Source: Bacteroidales bacterium (lineage in GTDB: Bacteria > Bacteroidota > Bacteroidia > Bacteroidales > WCHB1-69). From it: 17,571 nt of DNA. A program made the position numbers and the translations under genes. The stretch covers positions 1 to 17,571 of the forward strand of contig JAISAD010000050.1 of NCBI GenBank assembly GCA_031266895.1, in the 5' to 3' direction. Shown here in pieces: positions 7,841-15,067 of this stretch (its first letter is position 1; every line of letters starts with the position of its first letter). Below the pieces are notes generated by a model. It worked only from the letters and a program-made list of their open reading frames with translations. It searched no databases and was not told the origin of the DNA.

Positions 7841-8845
7841 ATGAGTAAAAACACAATTTTAATGATTATCGCAACAGCAATTATTATCTTCACAGGTTGC
7901 GAAAAAATGGATGATAAAGGAACCAATAATACTTTAGGTAATTCAAATTTACCCGTATTAAAAAACACTTCCTTTAAATCTATTGATTTTTCAAAGATTA
8001 AATATGAAAAGGGAATGCTGGCTTTCGAGTCTTTTGAAGACTATGCTCAAACTATTGATGCACTGCTTGAGGTTTGTGAAGAATATGCGGCAGATTACCT
8101 TGCTGAATTGGAAAAAGAATTAGGCACATCTATTGATAAAGCAGATGAAGATGAGGTAGCTGCTCTTATTATTAGGGATAATTTCTTCCCTTATAATCCT
8201 GTTTTGAGTTTCATTAATCAGATTGGATTTACAGAAAGTGCTTACCCTGTACTGCGAGCACAAGAAATTGAATGGCTTGAAAATTCTTTTGAAAGTGCAC
8301 TAAATCCTTTCGATAAAGTAGGTGTAGGATATGTGCAAAGCGCCTTGCATAATCAAAGTGGACAAGTTATGGTTGGAAAAGGACTAGGGGATTGGGATGT
8401 AAATTTTCCATATGTCATTCCAAATCCGTCAATAATTTTAGATCCAACGCCAACTCTAGCTACAACGAGTTCCTGTAGAACATCTGCAGAACAATATAAA
8501 GATTCTCCTGATTTTGTTTATAATAAAAAAACTCGAAAGCTAAAAGGATTGCTTCGTACACACAATAACAGAACTTATTGTAAAACAGGATGTTATTATA
8601 AAAGTACTGTTGGATGGATTTTATGGACAAATAAAGTGTCTTTAGAATTTAGTGGAATAAAATCGTTTGATTGCCCGTACAAAAATAGAACTAATGCAAT
8701 TGAGGCAACAACAAATGACAGTGGGACAGGACTTACAGAAAAATACTATTGGACAGCAACTCCATCGTATCTCTTTTCAACGCCTAATATTCTTGGATGG
8801 CATAAATGTAACCATTATAATTCAACGGTAATAGCCAATATTTAA
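7841..8845 (+). CDS. Lipoprotein of unknown function
   Basis: I do not recognise this 334-residue protein. It starts with a lipoprotein signal peptide: basic MSKN, a hydrophobic run, then a lipobox-like FTGC with the lipidated Cys at residue 20, followed by the acidic linker EKMDD. That suggests export and anchoring in the membrane, possibly facing outward. Residues 60-170 contain an acidic helical part (SFEDYAQTIDALLEV, then a Glu-rich stretch) that loosely resembles domains in other Bacteroidota lipoproteins. The C-terminal 125 residues are basic, rich in Tyr, Asn and Thr, and contain five Cys (212, 247, 251, 278, 323), which may form disulfides. It ends 22 nt before the barrel protein gene and is likely co-transcribed with it. 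The DNA is AT-richer than the housekeeping genes. Expression and export are likely; function is unknown. Confidence 0.8.
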   Translation: MSKNTILMIIATAIIIFTGCEKMDDKGTNNTLGNSNLPVLKNTSFKSIDFSKIKYEKGMLAFESFEDYAQTIDALLEVCEEYAADYLAELEKELGTSIDKADEDEVAALIIRDNFFPYNPVLSFINQIGFTESAYPVLRAQEIEWLENSFESALNPFDKVGVGYVQSALHNQSGQVMVGKGLGDWDVNFPYVIPNPSIILDPTPTLATTSSCRTSAEQYKDSPDFVYNKKTRKLKGLLRTHNNRTYCKTGCYYKSTVGWILWTNKVSLEFSGIKSFDCPYKNRTNAIEATTNDSGTGLTEKYYWTATPSYLFSTPNILGWHKCNHYNSTVIANI

Positions 8846-8867
8846 GGGTGTTAGTATCTTTTTTAGT

Positions 8868-10514
8868 ATGAAAAATCTGATAAGAACAACGCTTATAATT
8901 ATCAATTTACTCTTTTCGTTACGGCTTTCTGCTCAGGAAGCCGTAACGAAAAGCAGTAAAATTGGGAAACCCTATTCCAGTATAATACACAGTGTTGCTT
9001 TTGAATTTAATAACGCCTTGTATTTTAAAGGAAAAATGACAGAACATCCCCGTCCAGATTTGGGCTATGAAACACGAATGACTTATGGAACCGAATGGAT
9101 ATTAAAGTATAATCTTACTTTTAAGTCGGGCATAGGGCTCTCTTTAGAGGCAGTGAAAGGGACTTGCAGTTATGAATTTATGAGCCGCATTGATGGGGAC
9201 AAGCATCTTATTAGTTGGGGACGAACGCCATTAGATTATTTAAGTGATATTCTAACTGAAGACAGGTTAGGTTTTAATATAAAGGCATCTTACAGGTATG
9301 ATATTAACCGGTGGCTAACCATTTTACCTGAAATAGGCGTGCAAATGCTATACTACAAGCCAAAAGATGTGAGCATTGTAACCACCTCAATGTATGAAAA
9401 TCCTGATGGAACATTGTCGGACGGCGGTATGCTTCAGTTCCTGCTTTACAATAATGATTTAAACAAAAGAAAGTTTTTTCCCGACCTGTCTGCCTCTTTT
9501 AATTTTTTATTTCACAAAAAAAATGACCCAAGGCATAATTTTACAGTAGGGTTGAATATGAATATCTGTTTTATTGACAGGTATTATGGAGGGTACAGTA
9601 TCCCTCCTTTTGAGAAGTGGGATTGCAAATTCATTCTCAAGTCAAGCTACTTGGGGCTTCGTTTCGGGTATTCATATTCTTCATTTCCCAAACCTGTTAA
9701 TAAGACAAAGAAATATCGCCAACAGGAACCCTATACTTCATTTGATTTACATAAAAGCGTTCATTCCATAGGAATATCTTTTAGTGGAGGTTTTCCTCTT
9801 TATTGCAAATTTAAGAATACAACAGGCTCACTCTCATTTCAAAAACCACATGTCTTTAATGAGTTTGTTCCTGAATTGAATCTAAAATATTCCTGTTTTA
9901 TAAAAAAAGGATGGGGAATAACGGTAGAAGTTCCTTTCGGAGTTTTCCGAAGAACGGTTAAGCGCATATTTGATTTCCAAAATCTTCCAATAGATACAGT
10001 GTGGTCTAATGGAGTAGTGGGATGGGGGGATTATGGCAATGGGATAGGAATAAAAACCTACTATTTAGGATTTGCTCTCAAAGCAACAAATTTGGTAAAT
10101 GTGCATAGAAATGTAATGTTACAATCGGAAGCAGGCTTAAAATGGCTACCCTTTATTACCCCTGCAAAATGGTGGGATATTGATGAATCGGTTGGCGAAT
10201 TTGTTATTTCCGATGGTACCGAAACAGAGAAACTTGTATATATGAATTGTATGCCTTCCATCTCTGCTGCAAGTTACGCAGTTCCCGATTTGGCATTTTC
10301 TTTCAATGTATTAGTGCATGGAAAAAATCCTGCTCACAATTTTGTATTCGGGATTAATGGCAATATCAGCTTTATGGACAGATTTCATTTCAAGTATCAA
10401 ACTACGGATGTTTTACCTGCACGCTTACAATCTTCCGGCGAGTTTGGATGGCGCATGTCTTCCATTGGGTTTCACATTGGTTATCAATGGATGTCAGGAA
10501 AGAAAAAACTGTGA
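8868..10514 (+). CDS. Outer-membrane beta-barrel-like protein with two related halves
   Basis: This encodes a 548-residue protein with a signal peptide (MKNLIRTTLIIINLLFSLRL, cut after SAQ at residue 23) and many alternating hydrophobic/polar segments ending in aromatic residues, as in outer-membrane barrels or barrel-like fields. Residues about 38-271 and 297-541 look like diverged copies. PDLSASFNFLFHKKNDPRHN (from 205) matches PDLAFSFNVLVHGKNPAHN (from 473), LKYNLTFKSGIGLSLEAVKG (79-98) matches LKYSCFIKKGWGITVEVPFG (339-358), and SSYLGLRFGYSY (259-270) matches SSIGFHIGYQW (531-541). No enzyme motif is seen. The gene follows the lipoprotein gene by 22 nt, so the two products may act together in the envelope. 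A strong hairpin lies in its signal-peptide codons. Family name and function are not recognised. Confidence 0.8.
   Translation: MKNLIRTTLIIINLLFSLRLSAQEAVTKSSKIGKPYSSIIHSVAFEFNNALYFKGKMTEHPRPDLGYETRMTYGTEWILKYNLTFKSGIGLSLEAVKGTCSYEFMSRIDGDKHLISWGRTPLDYLSDILTEDRLGFNIKASYRYDINRWLTILPEIGVQMLYYKPKDVSIVTTSMYENPDGTLSDGGMLQFLLYNNDLNKRKFFPDLSASFNFLFHKKNDPRHNFTVGLNMNICFIDRYYGGYSIPPFEKWDCKFILKSSYLGLRFGYSYSSFPKPVNKTKKYRQQEPYTSFDLHKSVHSIGISFSGGFPLYCKFKNTTGSLSFQKPHVFNEFVPELNLKYSCFIKKGWGITVEVPFGVFRRTVKRIFDFQNLPIDTVWSNGVVGWGDYGNGIGIKTYYLGFALKATNLVNVHRNVMLQSEAGLKWLPFITPAKWWDIDESVGEFVISDGTETEKLVYMNCMPSISAASYAVPDLAFSFNVLVHGKNPAHNFVFGINGNISFMDRFHFKYQTTDVLPARLQSSGEFGWRMSSIGFHIGYQWMSGKKKL
8912..8953 (+). repeat. 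Near-perfect long hairpin inside the barrel protein's signal-peptide codons
   Basis: CTTTTCGTTACGGCTT (8912-8927) and its exact reverse complement AAGCCGTAACGAAAAG (8938-8953) are separated by 10 nt. In RNA, one U-G, one C-G and one U-A pair extend the stem to 19 bp around a GCUC tetraloop. It covers codons 15-29, about 45 nt after the start codon. It has no following U-run, so it is not a standard terminator. Confidence 0.9.
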
Positions 10515-10563
10515 ATTGAGAAGACGTGAAAGATTGAAAGCAACCGCTAAAAAATTAATCATT

Positions 10564-11151
10564 ATGCAAATTTATTCAATAGCGCTTTTTTGTGGTTCGG
10601 CAGAGGGAAATAAGGCACAATATAAAACCCTTGCTGCCGAATTTGGGGCTGCATGTGCACAACGCCGCATTGACCTTGTTTACGGTGGGGCGCGCATTGG
10701 CTTAATGGTAGCCGCTGTTATGGCAGCCCAGCAGGGAGGAAGTAAAATTACCGGCATTGCGCCGCGTTTCTTTTCATCAGGCGAGGTACTTGCTGACAAT
10801 CTTGAAGAGATGATTATGGTTGACTCCATGAGTGAACGCAAGCAACTTATGGAAAACAAGGCAGATGCTTTTGTTATTTTACCAGGCTCTTATGGCACTA
10901 TGGATGAATTTTTTGAGGTGCTTACCGATGCTCAGCTCGGGTTGCACCATAAGCCGGTATGCATACTCAATGCTTTTGGCTTTTACACTCCTTTGCTGGC
11001 TCAATTGGCCCGCTTTCGCGATGAAGGATTCCTCCACCCGGTTCATTTTGATTTGTTGCTGGTGGCCGAGACGGTGGAAGATGTTTTTATGAAACTGGAA
11101 AATTACCGGTATAATAACAATAGTCACTGGCTGGATAAGATTAAGGCTTAA
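10564..11151 (+). CDS. LOG family protein (nucleoside-5'-monophosphate phosphoribohydrolase-like)
   Basis: LOG-family (lysine decarboxylase-like Rossmann fold) enzymes cleave the base from nucleoside monophosphates, in plants activating cytokinins. The 195-residue protein starts MQIYSIALFCGSAEG, the family's beta1 strand with the CGS turn. It has the phosphate-binding YGGARIGLM at 40-48, the conserved Arg in MSERK (Arg92) and the signature PGSYGTMDE at 107-115. The family's usual PGGxGTxxE is changed at the second Gly to Ser, while the catalytic Glu115 is kept. The frame stays open upstream to an ATG inside the barrel gene, but the ATG at 10564 is chosen because the fold begins there. It lies 49 nt after the barrel gene and its end overlaps the convergent methyltransferase gene by 11 nt. 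The physiological substrate in this organism is unknown. Confidence 0.88.
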   Translation: MQIYSIALFCGSAEGNKAQYKTLAAEFGAACAQRRIDLVYGGARIGLMVAAVMAAQQGGSKITGIAPRFFSSGEVLADNLEEMIMVDSMSERKQLMENKADAFVILPGSYGTMDEFFEVLTDAQLGLHHKPVCILNAFGFYTPLLAQLARFRDEGFLHPVHFDLLLVAETVEDVFMKLENYRYNNNSHWLDKIKA

Positions 11152-11677
11152 TGTGCGTGTTGCGGCATAATTCCCAAATAACAATGCCGCCGGCAATGGC
11201 TACATTAAGCGAATGTTTAGTGCCGTATTGCGGAATTTCGAGTGCGCCGTTACATTCGGAAAGCAGCCGGTTGTCCACTCCGAAAACTTCATTACCCAAC
11301 ACTATGGCAATTTTTTCGCCGGGGGTGGGATGCCATTGATTTAGCAGTATGGATTGACTGGTCTGCTCTACAATATAAACCTTATATTTCTGTTTTTTAA
11401 GTTGCTGCACTATATTTACGACATCTTCCACATATTCCCATGCAACGCTTTCGGTAGCCCCGAGTGCTGTTTTGCTGATCTCTTTGTGGGGAGGCGTAGC
11501 GGTAATGCCGCACAGGTAAAGCTTTTCCACATTAAAAGCATCGCAGGTACGGAACAAAGCTCCTACGTTGTGCATGCTTCGAATATTGTCAAGCACTACC
11601 ACTAATGGAAATTTTCTCTGTTGATGAAACTGTTCCGGAGACACCCTGTTTAATTCATCCATGCTTAATTTTCTCAT
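11141..11677 (-). CDS. SpoU/TrmH family RNA 2'-O-methyltransferase
   Basis: SPOUT-class enzymes of this family transfer a methyl group from S-adenosylmethionine to a ribose 2'-OH in tRNA or rRNA, acting as knotted dimers. From the chosen Met the protein has 178 residues. Motif 1 is NIRSMHNVGALFRTCDAF (31-48), with the catalytic-type Arg and Asn. Motif 2 is IVLGNEVFGVD (125-135). Motif 3 is EIPQYGTKHSLNVAIAGGI (147-165), which forms the knot. Family members in this phylum begin MRKLxMxELNR, so I place the start at 11677 rather than the in-frame ATG at 11695; the longer form cannot be excluded. It lies 22 nt downstream of the large barrel gene, probably in one transcript. Its target, tRNA or 23S rRNA, cannot be told from sequence alone. 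Confidence 0.92.
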   Translation of the reverse strand: MRKLSMDELNRVSPEQFHQQRKFPLVVVLDNIRSMHNVGALFRTCDAFNVEKLYLCGITATPPHKEISKTALGATESVAWEYVEDVVNIVQQLKKQKYKVYIVEQTSQSILLNQWHPTPGEKIAIVLGNEVFGVDNRLLSECNGALEIPQYGTKHSLNVAIAGGIVIWELCRNTHIKP

Positions 11678-11699
11678 AGTTTCACAGATTAGCATAATT

Positions 11700-14600
11700 C
11701 TAAAAATCCATTCCCAGCGAAAACATTAGCATTCCTGCCTTTTTGTAAATTTTGCCATCTTCGATGCCCCAAGCCCAATCCAGGCGCAGGAAATAGCCGA
11801 AAAGCGAGGCACGCAATCCCATTCCGATGCCGCCTACGAAAGGATCTACATTGCGTTTTACTACTGCCGAAATGGGTCCTTTGGTAATGTGTCGATAATA
11901 TAGGCTATTCTCATTGCCATAGGGATTTATTCCTGTCCAGGCAGTACCGTAATCGGCAAAAAGTACCAATTGTAGCGAATTGAGGAATGTGTTTCCCACT
12001 TTGCGGCGTGCCAGCAGCTGCACAAAAGGGATGCGCAGTTCGGTGTTGAGCACCACAAACGAAGTGCCGTTGCGGATATTCTGTTCAAAACCGCGCATGT
12101 TGGTAGCCAGTGTTTGATAGGCATAATGGCGGCTGTTATCTACCCAAATTTCAGAATTGAACTTGGCCAGCATCCAATTGTCAATGCCACCCATGTAGTA
12201 AATCAAGCGTGCCGTTCCTATATTGGTGCTGCCTGCCAGACGGGTAGCCCACGTCATTTTTTTAAACACCTTTACCGATTTGCGAAAATCGAAACCAAAA
12301 ACAAACAGGTTTTTCTGGTCTTTTTCGACCAGTTGCTCATATTCTACAAAAATTTTTAGTTTTGTTCCTTTCCAAAGGTTGGTATAAAGCTCTTTTGAAG
12401 AGTCAAAAACATATTCCAGCTTTGCACCGCTCCAAACATGATGTGCATTGGACTCCTGCAACGATCGGTCGTCCATGCCACCCAAAATAGCTGTTTCGTA
12501 ACGGCCGGTGAGAGTGAGCCGCAGGCTGTTCCACTTGTCAAATGGATATTTCATAATATAGAAGAGGCTGTTGGTACGCTGCTTGTAAATGTAATAGTTT
12601 TGTATGGTGGAGTTTATAGATTGCCGATAGACAACCAGTTGATGGTCGAGACGCCGCGCCAGATTTTCGTAGCTGAACATCACTTCGTAGCTGTTCAGGT
12701 CAAATCCCAGCCGAACTCCGGCCGAGATGCGGTGATCTTCAAACAGATCTTTTAGCCCAATCATAAACAGCGCATTGATTCCGGCATTGAGGTAGATGGG
12801 CGAATTGCTGCCGGTAAATTGCTGGTATGAGGTGTTGAGAAAACTGAAATCTGCCTGTGCAACAAATTGATTTAATGTATATTGTACATAATAATTGCGG
12901 CCCAGCATCGTTTCAAATTCTTGATTGGATTCCCCTGTTTCCGCTGGCTTCAGCACATTATTTCGTTGAGAAGCAGTACTGTCCGCCGAAAAGATGTCGC
13001 TTTGGCGCACCTGCTGAAAGCCTCGCTTGGATTTGGGCGACTTGTAAGTTATTCCATTTTGAGTCAGGCTGTCTATTAATTGCTTGCTTTCCACCATTTT
13101 ACTTTGAAAAACTGTTTTTCCTAACGGTGCCTTCGGTTCTTCCAGCGGCAATTCATAAATGTAAATCCGCTCGGCTCCTTGCAGCAGCAGCACTTCGGCT
13201 ACGCGATTACCGGAAGATGCATAATCTTGATTTAGAATTGAATAGGAATTGTCAGTAAGTGGCACACTTTGAGCGCTGTAAGTATAATGAATGGTGGTAT
13301 CAATGGCGATAATGCTGCTGTCGAAACGGGCAATATAGCGGTTAATAATTCCATTTTCATCGCTCAAAAAAAGCAGCTTCTGTGGCGAAATTACACGCAC
13401 ATCCGTCTCATTGGCATAAGGCGTGTGGGTAAGTCGCATCAGCCTGTTGTCTTTTTGGCCGTAATGATACAAAAAAAGATCATAAGTGGCCATTGGCTTG
13501 GCATTATGAAAAGTTTCGCCGCTGTTGAGTGTGTCGTGGCTGCGGTTGGAAGAAAAAACAATTTGCTTCTGTCCGTTGATAAATCGGGGATACAAATCGT
13601 CATAAATATCATTGGTGATGTTTTGATACGAGCGACTTTGAAAACTGTATAAAAAAAGGTCGGACTGTCCATTTTTAAAGCCCGAAAAAAGCATAAGCCT
13701 GCCATCGGGCGAATAGCTCCAATCCAATATTTTTTCTACATCTACCCATAGCCGCTTTTCCAGCTTTTTTTCCGAAATCATATAGGGATAATAGTAGCAG
13801 CGCCCTCTGTCTTCCAGGGTAATGCCGAGAACCTCACCGGCAGGATGCCACGCTAACAGTGGAAACGACAAATCGGGATTGTCTTCCGACTTTTGATAAC
13901 GTTTAAAAATGACTTCAGGCTTCTTTATGCCGGGTGTTTTCAGCCATACTTTCACCTGTCCTGCCTCATTGGTAGTATAGGCAAAACTCTCGCCATCGGG
14001 CGCTAAGCAGAGGTTGCTGTAGGCGGTTCCCCTTTTGGGACGCGGCAGCAGCGATTCATGTTCCGGCAGATTGCGTTTTAAATCTTGGCTGTAAACGACA
14101 TAATAGTATCTATACCAATCAATTAAAAGTTGCTTGTAGGGAATCCCGGTAACGGCATAGAATCCTCTTTCAGTGCTGCGCGATGATCGGGTAGCGTAAA
14201 GAATGTTGGCAATAGCGCTTTGCCCGTAGCGGTCGGCAATAAATTTCCAGAACGAATGGCCGGCATAGGTGGCATCTACCGGCGAAAGCTCTTCAAAATC
14301 GGCATATTTTTGGGTCAGAATGCCGTTTTTAACATGCGCATCAATTACACTGTTCCAGTTTTCGCTGATATAGGAGGCAAGACCTGTATAAAACCATGCA
14401 GGGGCATTAAAGAGATATTCTGCCGAAATATTGGAACGCAGCGACTCGCCTTCCAAAAGCAGATGTGCATACACATTCATAATGCCGCTTTTTATCATGC
14501 GGTCTAGGTGGGCATGATTGCCGTCGAAATAGAGGTAAATTTTTGCCCCGTAAACATTAGTAATGCCGCCCTGATTATAGAAATCGTCATTATCAAAGCC

Positions 14601-14936
14601 GAAATTGGATTCGCGGAAATCGCTTTGGGTATTATAAACAATAAATTGCAGTTTTTTTGAGGAGGTAAAATTGAGCATCTGTTCAATCTCCTGCACCATT
14701 CCGGGGACTTTAAAAAAAGTATAGTCGGCCAATGCTTTACCGGTAGGATAGTAGTAGATGTCAAACTTCTCAGTGCGATAGTAGAGCCAGTTAAAATGCT
14801 GGTGCTGTACCCTGTTTTTACCGAAATTGAGTTGCGAGCCATTATAAAACTGGGCAGACAGCGGCCAGCCCAAAAACAGTAACAGGAAACCCAATAATGT
14901 GGTTTTCAAATTATTATATGGGTTTATTTGCTTCAT
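11700..14936 (-). CDS. Outer-membrane protein: pseudo-peptidase, beta-propeller and Omp85-like barrel
   Basis: This 1078-residue exported protein has a signal peptide ending PLSAQ (residue 29). The ATG at 14936 is chosen because a 31-residue upstream extension would bury the signal peptide. Residues about 30-290 resemble the gluzincin-like MA domain, but the place of HExxH reads YAHLLLEG (156-163), so the zinc site is lost. Residues about 300-600 are TolB/DPP4-like propeller blades with APDGESFAY, HPAGE and SPDGRLMLFSG motifs. A linker follows, and residues about 680-1078 form a C-terminal beta-barrel with the Omp85-type MRGF motif (947-950) and a terminal Phe (GMDF). Such fusions are known in Bacteroidota, with unclear function. 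It likely sits in the outer membrane with the propeller in the periplasm or outside; that topology is inferred. It is divergent from the SurA-like gene and followed by the SpoU methyltransferase. Confidence 0.85.
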   Translation of the reverse strand: MKQINPYNNLKTTLLGFLLLFLGWPLSAQFYNGSQLNFGKNRVQHQHFNWLYYRTEKFDIYYYPTGKALADYTFFKVPGMVQEIEQMLNFTSSKKLQFIVYNTQSDFRESNFGFDNDDFYNQGGITNVYGAKIYLYFDGNHAHLDRMIKSGIMNVYAHLLLEGESLRSNISAEYLFNAPAWFYTGLASYISENWNSVIDAHVKNGILTQKYADFEELSPVDATYAGHSFWKFIADRYGQSAIANILYATRSSRSTERGFYAVTGIPYKQLLIDWYRYYYVVYSQDLKRNLPEHESLLPRPKRGTAYSNLCLAPDGESFAYTTNEAGQVKVWLKTPGIKKPEVIFKRYQKSEDNPDLSFPLLAWHPAGEVLGITLEDRGRCYYYPYMISEKKLEKRLWVDVEKILDWSYSPDGRLMLFSGFKNGQSDLFLYSFQSRSYQNITNDIYDDLYPRFINGQKQIVFSSNRSHDTLNSGETFHNAKPMATYDLFLYHYGQKDNRLMRLTHTPYANETDVRVISPQKLLFLSDENGIINRYIARFDSSIIAIDTTIHYTYSAQSVPLTDNSYSILNQDYASSGNRVAEVLLLQGAERIYIYELPLEEPKAPLGKTVFQSKMVESKQLIDSLTQNGITYKSPKSKRGFQQVRQSDIFSADSTASQRNNVLKPAETGESNQEFETMLGRNYYVQYTLNQFVAQADFSFLNTSYQQFTGSNSPIYLNAGINALFMIGLKDLFEDHRISAGVRLGFDLNSYEVMFSYENLARRLDHQLVVYRQSINSTIQNYYIYKQRTNSLFYIMKYPFDKWNSLRLTLTGRYETAILGGMDDRSLQESNAHHVWSGAKLEYVFDSSKELYTNLWKGTKLKIFVEYEQLVEKDQKNLFVFGFDFRKSVKVFKKMTWATRLAGSTNIGTARLIYYMGGIDNWMLAKFNSEIWVDNSRHYAYQTLATNMRGFEQNIRNGTSFVVLNTELRIPFVQLLARRKVGNTFLNSLQLVLFADYGTAWTGINPYGNENSLYYRHITKGPISAVVKRNVDPFVGGIGMGLRASLFGYFLRLDWAWGIEDGKIYKKAGMLMFSLGMDF

Positions 14937-14969
14937 TCCGTTTTTTTGTGGGTGATAAAAATTAAGCAA

Positions 14970-14977
14970 CAAAAATA
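14970..14977 (-). promoter_or_regulatory. Candidate -7 box (TATTTTTG) for the large barrel protein gene
   Basis: On the minus strand TATTTTTG lies 33 nt before the ATG at 14936, in the 131-nt divergent gap. It fits TAnnTTTG, but the next bases (TTGC) differ from the usual CA. Its presence downstream of 15029 also argues against the longer start. Confidence 0.35.
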
Positions 14978-15014
14978 CACAAATTCTATGAATTCCGGTT
15001 CGAAGATTTTCATG

Positions 15015-15022
15015 TATCTTTG
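15015..15022 (+). promoter_or_regulatory. Candidate -7 box (TATCTTTG) for the SurA-like gene
   Basis: TATCTTTGCA on the plus strand, 45 nt before the start at 15068, is a full TAnnTTTG match. No TTG is seen at the normal -33 distance. It probably drives the isomerase and moxR genes together. Confidence 0.55.
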
Positions 15023-15032
15023 CACCCACAAA

Positions 15033-15052
15033 AGGCTGAGGGGTCTCAGCCT
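15033..15052 (+). promoter_or_regulatory. Leader hairpin just after the predicted transcription start
   Basis: AGGCTGAG and CTCAGCCT form a perfect 8-bp stem around a GGGT tetraloop. It begins about 11 nt after the -7 box and ends 15 nt before the start codon, so it would sit at the very 5' end of the mRNA. It has no clear U-run directly behind it, which argues against a plain terminator. Confidence 0.6.
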
Positions 15053-15067
15053 GTTAAATTGTAACAG

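Noticed and set aside
8912..8953. Invertible-promoter recombination site
   Set aside because: The arms are only 10 nt apart, no recombinase gene is present, and the repeat lies within coding sequence rather than flanking a promoter.
10318..10563. Upstream in-frame extension of the LOG gene
   Set aside because: It lies mostly inside the barrel gene in another frame, and the conserved LOG fold starts at the ATG at 10564.
14937..15029. 31-residue N-terminal extension of the large barrel protein
   Set aside because: It would put a non-signal sequence before a clear signal peptide and would run through the promoter boxes of the divergent region.
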